In this document: positions 8,444 through 17,694 of the stretch, piece by piece | Numbering within the stretch: position 1 is the first letter of the stretch | How the letters are laid out: every line of letters begins with the position of its first letter | DNA from: Candidatus Helarchaeota archaeon | GTDB lineage: Archaea > Asgardarchaeota > Lokiarchaeia > Helarchaeales > RDOG01 | Assembly: GCA_019058315.1 (NCBI GenBank) | Contig: JAHPZH010000001.1 | Location: 1,411,318 to 1,475,317 of the forward strand | Length of the DNA: 64,000 nt | Reading direction: 5' to 3' | The notes under the pieces: model-generated | The model's database searches: none | Told to the model about the DNA's origin: nothing | Seen by the model: only the letters and a program-made list of their open reading frames with translations | Program-made: the position numbers and the translations under genes

Positions 8444-8521
8444 TTGCCAAAAGGTAAGAAAAAACCCAAAACAGCAAAAAAACCTAAAAAAGCAAAAGGT
8501 AAAAAACCAAAGAAAAAATGA
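8444..8521 (+). CDS. Very small lysine-rich peptide, 25 residues
   Basis: A TTG at 8444 preceded by GGAGAG (8431-8436, seven bases before) opens 25 codons, MPKGKKKPKTAKKPKKAKGK and so on, to TGA at 8519-8521. The ribosome-binding site at proper distance and the PKK/AKK repeats shared with the ORF at 8233 make it credible despite the size. It follows that ORF by 55 bases and is likely on the same transcript. Confidence 0.45.
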   Translation: MPKGKKKPKTAKKPKKAKGKKPKKK

Positions 8522-8654
8522 TTTATCAAAATTCATTTATTAAAAATTTCTAATTATTTTTTTATTTCTTTTATTTTAATTAACCAAAATACAGATCGAA
8601 TTAATGTTTTTGTTTTATTTATTGATTTAATCAATTTAAGAATAGAATAAATTT

Positions 8655-10529
8655 TTATATATGTCCTAAATACTTTAAATTATTTTTTTTTGCTATTTTA
8701 AATGCATGATTAGCTGAAATGAGTGCAATAAGAAAACAAGATAGGAAAATACCTAAAGCAATTAAAAATAAAAAAATAAATGAAAAAACTTGAGTGTAAA
8801 TTAAATAGAATGTTATAAATGAACCGATAACAATACCTAGAGCAGAAGGTAACAAGATTTCCATGAGAGATTGAATAAAAATTGTTCTTTTAATTAATGA
8901 AAATTTTGCACCAAGTGCTTTTAAAATACCAAAATCCTTTATTTGTCTTTTAATAGAGAGATTTAGATGTGAAATTAGATTACTAAATACAATACCAAAT
9001 AAAATGAAGGGAAATATCAAAAAAGGGATCCAGAAAATGTTCGTGTAAATTAAATTATTGTTTAGGAACCAATCTGTTCCAAGCATAATATAATCTTTTC
9101 CAAGTTCTCGAAGTTTATCTGCTATCTCAATTAAACTTCCGAGATGAAAATATTTAATTAGAAGAAGGTTATGATCCGGGATATTTGAAATCTCTTGCAG
9201 ATGATCAATATTCATATATAATACATTTCCACCGTTAATAGGATCGGAACATATGCCTAGAACTTGATATATTGGTATAAAATTTGGTGGACCACCTTCA
9301 GCACCATGAATAAGCAAATGCTCTACACTACTATCATCAAATAAATTATTCTCTAACCAATCACCTGATATAATAAAATAAGGCCCACTTAGATAGAGGA
9401 CCAGTCGAAAAGGTTGTCCTTTAATTAGATTTGTATCAGGAATAAAACGTTCTGGGTGAGCACCAATTATAAAACTACTAACAATCCTAGTTTGACCAAT
9501 TTGGTTATAACCCACAATATGTGGAACCTCTTGTACGATATATTCCATAACTAACCGTGGATCAATTACAATACCCCGTATAGATAAAAAATTTGAAATT
9601 ACAGTAGAATTTAGGAGATACTTATTCCTTGTGTAATTTAAATTTGAGCGAAAATGCATTTGATATAAGACCATTCGGCCAGTATATTGAAAAACAACAT
9701 CTTTATGACCAACCACAACAATATTTTCTCCATAAGCGGCTTTTTGGTTATCTATTATGGTCTGTTTGAATAAAATTGAGCCCATTAGTGAAACAGAAAT
9801 TAATATCATTCCCATTAGAATATTCAGGAATAATCGATCTGATTTTTTTCTTTGACGTTTAATGTTTCTTTTTGCGAAATTGTATGCAAGTCCAAATCTG
9901 AACCTTCGAGATTTTGTTTTTTTAGGTTTAAATAATTTTTCTTCTAGTTCAACCTCATCTGATAATAATTTCGTTACACTTTTCCCATAAGTAAATATTA
10001 CCTGTAATCCGCCAAATAACCAAGATAAAAATATGAAGAGAATAAATTGGGATATTATTCCCCATATCGGGAAATTATTACTGATGAAATACATCGATTT
10101 CATAAAAAAATAAAAAATTTCATATCCTAAAAATCCGAAAATCATTCCCAAAATAACTCCTATTATTGCGATAATTAGAATTTCCCATAATAATACCGAT
10201 TTAATAGTTTCTGGGATCCCTCCAATTGCTTTTATTGTTCCAATCTCTTTTTGCCTGCTTATTATCATTCCAGAAAAGATATTAAAGAAAATAAAGAATC
10301 CACTTATAAAACTCATTACAATTATGAGAAAATTATAACTCGCAATAAATTGAAACAACCAGTTAGAAGAATTCATATTGAATAAATCATATTCAAAATT
10401 CGCTCCTAAAATAAGTAAAAAAGTGATCAAACCATTTATTATAATAAGAGTTATAAGTGCGGCTTTAATTTCAGTCCATCTATGACTAAAATCCCGCTTT
10501 ATATATTGCCTAACATTCACATTAACCAC
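8655..10529 (-). CDS. ABC transporter permease, FtsX/MacB-type
   Basis: The 624-residue protein has the layout of FtsX-domain permeases: one membrane span near residue 30, a three-span block (about 60-185) with the signature RQKEIGTIKAIGG, a second N-terminal-type span near 240-260, a large extracellular domain (about 265-495) and a C-terminal three-span block containing KRQIKDFGILKALGAK. The two coupling signatures are classical for this superfamily, which moves lipids, lipoproteins or peptides or transmits force. It starts 24 bases after the ATPase gene upstream and must form a complex with it. Confidence 0.92.
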   Translation of the reverse strand: MVNVNVRQYIKRDFSHRWTEIKAALITLIIINGLITFLLILGANFEYDLFNMNSSNWLFQFIASYNFLIIVMSFISGFFIFFNIFSGMIISRQKEIGTIKAIGGIPETIKSVLLWEILIIAIIGVILGMIFGFLGYEIFYFFMKSMYFISNNFPIWGIISQFILFIFLSWLFGGLQVIFTYGKSVTKLLSDEVELEEKLFKPKKTKSRRFRFGLAYNFAKRNIKRQRKKSDRLFLNILMGMILISVSLMGSILFKQTIIDNQKAAYGENIVVVGHKDVVFQYTGRMVLYQMHFRSNLNYTRNKYLLNSTVISNFLSIRGIVIDPRLVMEYIVQEVPHIVGYNQIGQTRIVSSFIIGAHPERFIPDTNLIKGQPFRLVLYLSGPYFIISGDWLENNLFDDSSVEHLLIHGAEGGPPNFIPIYQVLGICSDPINGGNVLYMNIDHLQEISNIPDHNLLLIKYFHLGSLIEIADKLRELGKDYIMLGTDWFLNNNLIYTNIFWIPFLIFPFILFGIVFSNLISHLNLSIKRQIKDFGILKALGAKFSLIKRTIFIQSLMEILLPSALGIVIGSFITFYLIYTQVFSFIFLFLIALGIFLSCFLIALISANHAFKIAKKNNLKYLGHI

Positions 10530-10553
10530 AAAAATTTAAAAATTATCTATTTT

Positions 10554-11261
10554 TTAAAAAAGATTTTCTAAAAGTGAAGATGGCTTTTCCGTTTTCATTT
10601 CACCTTCATATAAATACATAGTTCTGTCTGCCAATTTCAAAATTTGTTGATTATGAGTTACTACAATTATAGTTTTTTCTTTGGATTTTAAATTATTAAG
10701 TAATAAAATAATATTTTCCGAATTTTGTTTATCCAAATTAGCTGTAGGTTCATCTGCTAGAATTATTGGTGGATCATTAACCAGAGCTCGTGCAAATGAT
10801 ATACGACGTTGTTCACCATTACTTAATTGGGAGGGTAAATGTTCTGACCGTTCTGCAAGATTTACTAGATTTAACATTTTTAAAGCACGCCTTTTAATCC
10901 GCTCTTCCCCAAATTCAAGTAAGAATAAGGGCAGCTCTATATTTTCTCTTGCGGTAAATGTAGAAATTAAGTTATAATCTTGAAAAACAATTCCTATATT
11001 CAAAGCTCTGTAAAGAGTCATTCTTTCTTCATTTAAAGTTGAATATTTTTTGCCAGAAACTATAATTTCTCCCGAATCAGGTTTATCTAATCCTGCAATC
11101 ATATTTAATAATGTAGTTTTCCCAGCTCCGCTTGGACCACTTATGACTAAAAATTCTCCTTCTCTAATTTTTAAATTAATATCTTTTAAAGCTGTAATTT
11201 TATTTGAATGGATTGTATAACTCTTATTTATATCAGTTAATTTTATAATATCTTCTGCCAA
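10554..11261 (-). CDS. ABC transporter ATP-binding protein, LolD/MacB-type
   Basis: All nucleotide-binding motifs are present in the 235-residue product: Walker A GPSGAGKTT (about residues 42-50), Q-loop VFQDYNL, signature LSNGEQRR (a variant of LSGGQ), Walker B IILADEPTANLD and H-loop VVTHNQ. Length and the DEPTANLD form fit the LolD/MacB/FtsE group. First gene of a two-gene operon with the FtsX-type permease. The ATP-driven substrate is unknown; lipid or lipoprotein release from the membrane is common for the group. Confidence 0.95.
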   Translation of the reverse strand: MAEDIIKLTDINKSYTIHSNKITALKDINLKIREGEFLVISGPSGAGKTTLLNMIAGLDKPDSGEIIVSGKKYSTLNEERMTLYRALNIGIVFQDYNLISTFTARENIELPLFLLEFGEERIKRRALKMLNLVNLAERSEHLPSQLSNGEQRRISFARALVNDPPIILADEPTANLDKQNSENIILLLNNLKSKEKTIIVVTHNQQILKLADRTMYLYEGEMKTEKPSSLLENLF

Positions 11262-11298
11262 GATTGTAAAAACTCCAAAAAATTAGAAATACCGGTAT

Positions 11299-12177
11299 TT
11301 AACTAATAAAATTTATTTCATCACCTTGAATTCCTATTGTTTTCAGTATTTCCTCTGCTTCATTAATTATATTTTTTACTAAATCCTCAGCTGAAATTAT
11401 TTTATTAATTATTCCCGCTGCCATAGAAATAGGACTCATTTTTGGACGATCTGACTCAAAATGACAAACGGATTTAATCATTTTTGGATCAAAAGAATCT
11501 GCTTCAATAATATTCTGTTTCCAATTATTATCAATTGGGCTTTCTTTAGTAGCAAGAAATGCTGTACATAAATGAACAGCTTGTGCACCCAAGATTAACG
11601 AAGCTAAAAATCCTTTTCCATCACTAATTCCTCCCGAAGCTATGAAAGGAATATTAATTAATCTATTTGCATTGACCATATTAATGAGAAAGGTGTTCTG
11701 TTTCGGATTTTTAAGACCGCCGCCTTCGAGTCCAGTTAATATTATTGCATCAGCACCCATCTTAACCCCACTTAAAGCATGTTTCATTGTGGTTACTTTA
11801 TGAATCCAATTCATACCATATTCTCTAGATTCTTTGCCAAAAGCCTCTATTCGGCCTGCAGCTGTAATTATTGTTTTTACTCCCTCTTCATTTAATATCT
11901 CAAGATATCTATAAAATGGATGTGTGAGTTCTATTTTACCAGGCGCTGTAAAATTTACTCCGAATGGATTATTTGTAATATTTTTAATTTTCAATATTGC
12001 ATCCCTGAAATCGTCTTCGCTTTTAAAATAAGAAGCTGTTAAGATACCAAAGCCACCAGCTTTACTTACTGCAGCTGCTAATTCTGTATCATCATGTCTT
12101 GCAAATGCGCCCAAGATTATGGGATATTTGCATCCTAACATTTCAGTGATTTTTGTTTTCCATTTCAAGTTTGTCAC
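11299..12177 (-). CDS. Nitronate monooxygenase / FabK-like FMN-dependent oxidoreductase
   Basis: A TIM-barrel flavoprotein of 292 residues: N-terminal YPIILGAFARHDD, AVSKAGGFGILTAS, VNFTAPG, GLEGGG and the phosphate-binding ASGGISDGKGFLASLILGAQAV segment characteristic of the 2-nitropropane dioxygenase/enoyl-reductase II family. It is slightly shorter than typical members (310-350). It is the last of four minus-strand genes (13916 to 11299) with short gaps, after a metallo-hydrolase and an Fe-S flavoprotein. Substrate not determinable; roles range from nitronate detoxification to fatty-acid reduction. Confidence 0.88.
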   Translation of the reverse strand: MTNLKWKTKITEMLGCKYPIILGAFARHDDTELAAAVSKAGGFGILTASYFKSEDDFRDAILKIKNITNNPFGVNFTAPGKIELTHPFYRYLEILNEEGVKTIITAAGRIEAFGKESREYGMNWIHKVTTMKHALSGVKMGADAIILTGLEGGGLKNPKQNTFLINMVNANRLINIPFIASGGISDGKGFLASLILGAQAVHLCTAFLATKESPIDNNWKQNIIEADSFDPKMIKSVCHFESDRPKMSPISMAAGIINKIISAEDLVKNIINEAEEILKTIGIQGDEINFIS

Positions 12178-12204
12178 CTTTTAAAAAAAAATAGAAAAGA
12201 AATA

Positions 12205-13098
12205 TTAGATCATTTTTGCACTTTTTAATCCTTTTATGTACCAATCGCCAAACATATTGGAAAATGCTTCCAGCTCTTGTTCACTTGCTTCTGTAAATAC
12301 TTTTTTTAATTCAATTTTCACTGCGTTAATCATACCTTCTGTAGTTGGATTTTCCTTCCATTTGGAGATCAATAATTTTTTCCAGTAATCATAGAATTTC
12401 TTTGCTTCATCTGGAAATTTTTTTGCTAGATCTTCTGTTAAACAGCCAAAATGTGCGGGAGAAAGTGTTATATAATCGATTTTTTTAACTTTGTCAATTG
12501 ATGCAAGCAATTTCTTTTCAGAAAATTCCGGGGGCATTAATGGAGCCATCATGAGATCTTCAGCGGGTTTGTAGCCTAAAGAATCACCTAAAAATAAATT
12601 TTTATTCTTTTGATCAAGAATAGCAATACAACAATTTGTATGACCTGGAGTTTCAAAAATCTTTAATTCTATGCCTCCTATATCAATAATATCATTTTCT
12701 TTTAAAGGAGTAACATCTTCTATGGGCTTTAATTTTGAAACAAATTCTGAAAATCCTCCATTAAATTCTTGTTGATTTTTAAGTGATTCCAAACCCTTAT
12801 TGGAAGCCATTATTTCGAGTTTTGGTAACTTTTTTTTAATTTTATTTGTTCCTCCACTATGATCCCAGTGAGAATGAGTTAGAATAAGAATATCAGGTAT
12901 TAAATTCAAGTCTTCTAATTTTTTAACTATTCCTCTGGCTTCCGAGGGCCCTGAAGCATCAATTAATACTTTCTTTTTTGTCCCAACGACCAAATAGCAA
13001 GCCATACTTTGCTCTCTACCAAATAGCATTGAGTCAATTAAATAAGTGTCGTCGTTTATTTTTCCTTCTTCTTTTATCCATCCCAATCTAAACACCAA
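12205..13098 (-). CDS. Metallo-beta-lactamase-fold hydrolase, 297 residues
   Basis: Metal motif LTHSHWDHSGG (about residues 76-86), TPGHTNCC, GDSLG and a late SPAHFG histidine give a complete glyoxalase-II-like site. It carries a helical C-terminal region of roughly 80 residues. It differs from the 7183 protein in sequence outside the motifs. Placed in an apparent operon between a 77-residue helical protein and a nitronate-monooxygenase-like enzyme. Function probably hydrolytic on a thioester, lactone or phosphoester; unspecified. Confidence 0.9.
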   Translation of the reverse strand: MVFRLGWIKEEGKINDDTYLIDSMLFGREQSMACYLVVGTKKKVLIDASGPSEARGIVKKLEDLNLIPDILILTHSHWDHSGGTNKIKKKLPKLEIMASNKGLESLKNQQEFNGGFSEFVSKLKPIEDVTPLKENDIIDIGGIELKIFETPGHTNCCIAILDQKNKNLFLGDSLGYKPAEDLMMAPLMPPEFSEKKLLASIDKVKKIDYITLSPAHFGCLTEDLAKKFPDEAKKFYDYWKKLLISKWKENPTTEGMINAVKIELKKVFTEASEQELEAFSNMFGDWYIKGLKSAKMI

Positions 13099-13105
13099 AT
13101 TTTAT

Positions 13106-13339
13106 TTAATGAGTTAAAATATGTTCTTCTAATATTTTAGCTTGATCTTTAACATGTTTTTTAAGAATATTTATTATTTGGTTTCTTAGTTTATCATGAG
13201 AAATTTGACATTGTTTGGGGATTTCCATAGATTTTCTAGCTATCTTTGAAGTATTTTCAGTAATTTGTAACGTTTCGGCAGCAATTATGCTGTTTAATAA
13301 TATGAGATCTTTTAATAATTCTTTAATATCATCTGACAT
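13106..13339 (-). CDS. Small helical protein, 77 residues
   Basis: A soluble all-helical product rich in Ile, Leu, Lys and Glu (begins MSDDIKELLKDLILLN). Two His residues close the chain (EEHILTH). No family recognised. It starts 10 bases after the flavoprotein gene and ends 7 bases before the hydrolase gene, so it is translated with them. Confidence 0.65.
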   Translation of the reverse strand: MSDDIKELLKDLILLNSIIAAETLQITENTSKIARKSMEIPKQCQISHDKLRNQIINILKKHVKDQAKILEEHILTH

Positions 13340-13349
13340 TTTTATTCAG

Positions 13350-13916
13350 CTATTTATTTAATTGCAACACTAAAGATTCTACTTTTTTTGCCAAATTTAT
13401 GACGGTTTTTAACCCGATTTCATCTTTTTCAGCAGGTTCGTGAGCTAAACCTCCAAAATGAGCAGTTTCCTGATCACTAACAATAAGACATTCATGAACT
13501 AAGAATGCACTTTGTATCGATCTGGCAACTAATTCCTGACCACCATTTCTAGAACGACCTACAGCTATAACTCCAACTACTTTATTTCTTAATGCCATTT
13601 TATGACGTCTTAATACTAAAGTACGGTCAATTAAAGCTTTACATTGAGCAGTCATATTTCCAAAATATACTGGACTTCCAATAATTAACCCATTACAGTT
13701 TCGTAAAGATGGATAAATTTTCTGCATATCATCTTGGATAGTACATTCCGGCTTTTCTTTACAAGCATCACAACTTGTACAAGGTTTTACCTCTAGTTCA
13801 GCCAAGGAAATAAACTTGGTTTCACAATTTTTAATATTCTCTAAAGCTTTTTTAATTAAAAATTCGGTATTTTTATTCTTACGAGGACTTGTTGAAATTC
13901 CTAAAATTTTAGCCAT
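13350..13916 (-). CDS. Iron-sulfur flavoprotein / NADPH-dependent FMN reductase
   Basis: Flavodoxin-like fold: N-terminal ILGISTSPRKNKNT phosphate loop, then the cluster motif CTSCDACKEKPEC (about residues 48-60) as in archaeal Isf proteins, IQDDM, and GSPVYFGNMTAQ for FMN binding. Length 188 residues fits Isf. Such proteins pass electrons from ferredoxin to small acceptors, often oxygen or peroxide. Leading gene of the four-gene minus-strand group; its partners suggest a redox detoxification unit. Confidence 0.9.
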   Translation of the reverse strand: MAKILGISTSPRKNKNTEFLIKKALENIKNCETKFISLAELEVKPCTSCDACKEKPECTIQDDMQKIYPSLRNCNGLIIGSPVYFGNMTAQCKALIDRTLVLRRHKMALRNKVVGVIAVGRSRNGGQELVARSIQSAFLVHECLIVSDQETAHFGGLAHEPAEKDEIGLKTVINLAKKVESLVLQLNK

Positions 13917-14054
13917 TAATATTTCACCCTTAAATGTTTTAATTCAAATTACTGTCAATTAATTTATAATTGTATTTCTAATTTAGATGATAACAAATAG
14001 TGTTTTACAAAAAAAAGGCTCTAAAAAATTTTTAAAATAAAAAATTAGAATTTC

Positions 14055-14843
14055 TTAACTTTTTAATAAATCCATAGCAACTTTTGCGGCTTGTTTTCCA
14101 CTAATGAGCATACCTCCAAAAATAGGACCCATTCGAGGGGAACCAAGAACTGCATTTGCTGCCATTCCAGCTACAATTAAACCGGGATAAACCTCGACCG
14201 TATTTTCGACAAGAGCTTTTTCTCCTATATCTGCCCACATAGGTAACTCTCCAACTATCTTACCCGTTTTTGTTTTTAATTGTGCTCCAGGTATTTTATT
14301 AAGCACTACATTACAGACCTCTGCAGCATGGCCAGTAGCATCAATTACTAATTTTGCTCGGATTGTTATAGGGTCCACATGCAATTTAGCTAATTCAACT
14401 GCACTCCAATTAAGTACGAGACCTGTTATCCGTTTATCCTCTCCTCTTATCATAACATCTTCTACTGAAATTAGATTAAAAATTTTTGCACCTGCATCAC
14501 ATGCACCAGATGTAATTTTTGCTACAGATTCTACAGAATTTGCATAATAATAATTGGGCACATATTGTTCTGTTTTAATGTTATATTCTTCTAATATTTC
14601 TTTGCCTTCTTTTTGTACAACAATCAGAGGAAACATAGCACCGCCGCCCCACATTCCTCCACCTACAGATAACTTGCGTTCGAATATTACAGTTTTTACA
14701 TTATTTTCTGCAAGTTCTTTAGCAGCGACCATTCCTGCGGGTCCAGCACCTGCTATGGCAACATCAACATCGGTATATTCCACAAATAACTTCGTAAAGT
14801 TCTCGATTATCGCTTTAGTAATGACTACTTCATCTAATTTCAT
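14055..14843 (-). CDS. thi4: Thiazole synthase Thi4, archaeal sulfide-using type
   Basis: Makes the thiazole phosphate part of thiamin from NAD, glycine and sulfur. The 262-residue sequence has the dinucleotide motif GAGPAG (residues 32-37), GGGMWGGGAM (61-70), and C-terminal MGPIFGGML. At the position where yeast Thi4 uses its suicide cysteine there is His155 (KLHVDPIT), as in methanogen enzymes that use free sulfide catalytically instead of sacrificing a cysteine. No signal or membrane part. Stands alone on the minus strand upstream of the sulfur-related cluster. Confidence 0.93.
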   Translation of the reverse strand: MKLDEVVITKAIIENFTKLFVEYTDVDVAIAGAGPAGMVAAKELAENNVKTVIFERKLSVGGGMWGGGAMFPLIVVQKEGKEILEEYNIKTEQYVPNYYYANSVESVAKITSGACDAGAKIFNLISVEDVMIRGEDKRITGLVLNWSAVELAKLHVDPITIRAKLVIDATGHAAEVCNVVLNKIPGAQLKTKTGKIVGELPMWADIGEKALVENTVEVYPGLIVAGMAANAVLGSPRMGPIFGGMLISGKQAAKVAMDLLKS

Positions 14844-15032
14844 ATTCGATCAGACTCAATTATAGATTTATTTCTTTTGAATTATAAACAAATTTGCTCT
14901 TATAATAAAACTTAATAAATATAATTTTAAATTGTCCTTTAAGGAGTGAATATCATACTTTTGATTTAATTATTAAGATAATATCGAATCATAAAATTGA
15001 ATTCAAAAATATTGTTATATGTGGGACAATAA

Positions 15033-16889
15033 ATGAGAAAAGGTTTTTTATTGGGTGGAATAGGTAATTTAATTTATTTAATAATAACTCCAATTTATGT
15101 CTTTTTACGTCATACAACCTACTTTTCTTTAGGGGGTTTAAATATTTTTATTAACTTTGATTATGATAATTCTCTTCATCTATTTTATTTTATTATAGGT
15201 ATTAGTATATTTTTAATGGGATTTGGACACCTTGAATTTTTCAATGAGAATCGTATCGAGATTTCACGCTCTACTTTTATTTTTTCTTTGATAATAGTTG
15301 TTTTTTCAATTTTTTATCATCCTAAACTAATAAATCCTATCTCAATTGATTATAGACTTTTTGATTTTATTGTATTATTTGCATCTAACACTTTAATGGC
15401 ATTTTTTTTCCTATTTTCTGCTGCAAGTTTAATTAAAAATCGGGAATTTGGGAAAAATGAAACCATTATTCTAACAAATGGATTATTTATTTTGATTTTA
15501 AGCTGCATTTGTGAACTATTATCCATTATTAATTTCATTATTTCATTAGATTTTTATTTTACAAGAGCAGGAATATCAAATCAATTATTTTTATTTATGT
15601 TGTGGACCGGTTCAACTGATCCTCATGTTTTTCCAATTTACACTTTATTTTATTTCACAACTGTCTATGGTGCAACTTTTCCAAATATTGCTACTTATTT
15701 CCTCATTTGGTTTTTCTCATTAATACCCTTAGGATTTCTAGGAATTTTAACTGCATATAATTTCTTTAAAGAAATAGTAACAACTGGAATTTATAACAAG
15801 AACAAGGAAAAAATTAAACAAGAATTATTATTAGAGCTTAGAGAAGCGTCAAATAGATATAGTGGGACAACTTTGGAGGCTTTAAAATCAAAGACAGGAT
15901 ATAATAAATCATATTTAAGTTCATTAATCAAAGAAATGATATCTGAAGGAATTTTTCAAGGGGTTATTAGAAGAAATATTATATCTTTTGAAACTAGATA
16001 TAAAACTCCATCTCGTTTAATTAAAAAAACACCAATAAAAGATTTTGATAAAGTGATAGCATCTGAACATGTTGGTATTAAAGCATTTAGAGGTGGCGAA
16101 ATTCAAGGAAGAACATATATTTATAAAATAAAAGTCGAAAATAATACGAAATATAACATTACAGATTTAATATTTCAAATTGTTTCTTATCCAGAAGATA
16201 GTATCGAATTACTGGGGGAACCTTATGATGAAGTTTCGAAATTGGATGTAGGAGGTTTTGTAAGTCCAACTTTTGAATTCGTACCAACTAGAGATTGTAT
16301 TATGGGAACTATTCATTCGACAGTCACTTATATTGATCATTTAAATAAACCTCATACAATAAATGTTGAACCATTTACAATCTCTTTAGTTTGTGGTCTA
16401 TTAAGAGCAAAAGAAATTGATATTAATGAATTTACCAGAATTACCGAAGAATTATTGGATTTTGAAAAAACTGGTGAAGAGATAAAAATACCCTATAATT
16501 CCAAATTGATATTTGATAAATTAAAGATTTTATTACCTGATTACAACTTCTGGTTTGTTACAAAACCGGAATATCGAATCCTTGGAGATATGTTTATTGG
16601 AGAATTTAATGGTTTTGCAGAAGGCAAGTATAATAAGAAGGGTGTTGGACTAAAAATTACTATTACAGGGAAGGTTGATAGTGATTTTTGTATGGGATTG
16701 ATTGAAGTTTATGCTCAAGACAATGCAATGCTCCCGCCTTTAATTTCCGAATTAAGTAAAAAGATTATTATTTGGAGCTGTAAAGAATGTAATGCTCCAA
16801 TTGATAAAGAAGCTGTTGAAAAATTATTAAGAAATCAACCTATTGAATGTAAATACTGTGGATTTGTGATTACAAAATTATTAATCTAG
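15033..16889 (+). CDS. Multispan membrane protein with winged-helix-like, Ig-like and zinc-ribbon cytoplasmic domains
   Basis: About six to seven hydrophobic spans fill residues 5-245. Then follow a helical segment and a winged-helix-like region (about 265-315, TLEALKSKTGYNKSYLSSLI), an Ig-like beta domain (about 345-455, YKIKVENNTKYNITD), an alpha/beta domain (about 460-580) and a C-terminal zinc ribbon with CKEC and CKYC pairs (about 584-612). The Ig-like plus alpha/beta pair looks related to the cytoplasmic part of the receptor at 3-2921. I infer a membrane sensor signalling to a cytoplasmic partner. No named family recognised. Confidence 0.8.
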   Translation: MRKGFLLGGIGNLIYLIITPIYVFLRHTTYFSLGGLNIFINFDYDNSLHLFYFIIGISIFLMGFGHLEFFNENRIEISRSTFIFSLIIVVFSIFYHPKLINPISIDYRLFDFIVLFASNTLMAFFFLFSAASLIKNREFGKNETIILTNGLFILILSCICELLSIINFIISLDFYFTRAGISNQLFLFMLWTGSTDPHVFPIYTLFYFTTVYGATFPNIATYFLIWFFSLIPLGFLGILTAYNFFKEIVTTGIYNKNKEKIKQELLLELREASNRYSGTTLEALKSKTGYNKSYLSSLIKEMISEGIFQGVIRRNIISFETRYKTPSRLIKKTPIKDFDKVIASEHVGIKAFRGGEIQGRTYIYKIKVENNTKYNITDLIFQIVSYPEDSIELLGEPYDEVSKLDVGGFVSPTFEFVPTRDCIMGTIHSTVTYIDHLNKPHTINVEPFTISLVCGLLRAKEIDINEFTRITEELLDFEKTGEEIKIPYNSKLIFDKLKILLPDYNFWFVTKPEYRILGDMFIGEFNGFAEGKYNKKGVGLKITITGKVDSDFCMGLIEVYAQDNAMLPPLISELSKKIIIWSCKECNAPIDKEAVEKLLRNQPIECKYCGFVITKLLI

Positions 16890-16930
16890 CCTATAATAAG
16901 CAGTAAAACGAAATATTATTAGATGCCTTT

Positions 16931-17584
16931 TTAGAAATATAGTATTTTAGCAGATTTTAAACTTTGTTGAATTAAATCATTTATATTAATTTTTGCTTCT
17001 ATCTCCAGAATTTTATCTAAATTGGCATATGTTACAGGATATTTAGGGTTGGCTGTACAAGAATATGCCTTTTGAATAGAAGCTTTATAAGTTCCTATTT
17101 TTTTAGCGATATTTTCTATTTCTAATTTAAATAATGCTATTAGAGGTTGGATTATTAAAAAATCTCCAACGGATTCTTTCATTATATATAAGTTCATTGG
17201 AGTTTGGCTTGCTTTTTCGCCTAAACTTTCACCAGTCACAATTGCTTTTGCTTCATTTTCTAAAGCAATTTCCTTTGCAATCCTATACATCATACGTCTA
17301 CAAAGTACACAAATATTTCTTCCTGCATTACTTTGCTGTAATTCTTTAATTATCAAATTATGATCAATTAAATACGTTTTTATTTGCTCATCAAGAAAAT
17401 TTGATAAAATTTTAATTATCGCAAATACTCCATTCGCTAATATTTCATCAGAAAGAGGATCAGTTAGAGATTTATGAAAATGAACTATTAAAGGAATATA
17501 ACCTTGTTTAATCGTTAAATAACAAGCAACTGGCGAATCCGTTCCACCAGACATTAAGCAAACAAATTTTTCTTTATCTTTCAT
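16931..17584 (-). CDS. ThiI-like PP-loop sulfurtransferase domain without THUMP
   Basis: The 217-residue protein is only the PP-loop ATPase part of ThiI, the enzyme that thiolates uridine 8 of tRNA and helps thiamin sulfur transfer. It has SGGTDSPVA (PP-loop, about residues 12-20), CVLCRRMMYR with the CxxC typical of archaeal ThiI, GESLGEKASQTPMN and IGTYKASI. The N-terminal ferredoxin-like/THUMP tRNA-binding region of ordinary ThiI (about 170 residues) is absent, as is a rhodanese domain. It is divergent from larE, with 110 bases between. Confidence 0.88.
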   Translation of the reverse strand: MKDKEKFVCLMSGGTDSPVACYLTIKQGYIPLIVHFHKSLTDPLSDEILANGVFAIIKILSNFLDEQIKTYLIDHNLIIKELQQSNAGRNICVLCRRMMYRIAKEIALENEAKAIVTGESLGEKASQTPMNLYIMKESVGDFLIIQPLIALFKLEIENIAKKIGTYKASIQKAYSCTANPKYPVTYANLDKILEIEAKININDLIQQSLKSAKILYF

Positions 17585-17694
17585 AACCTCAATCCTTAAC
17601 TTTAAAATTAAAATTTCGTTTTTTATTACAATTAAGTAAATTTTAAAAATTATCTAATTAAATCTTAAAAAAATTCAATATAGGTTTTGATTTT

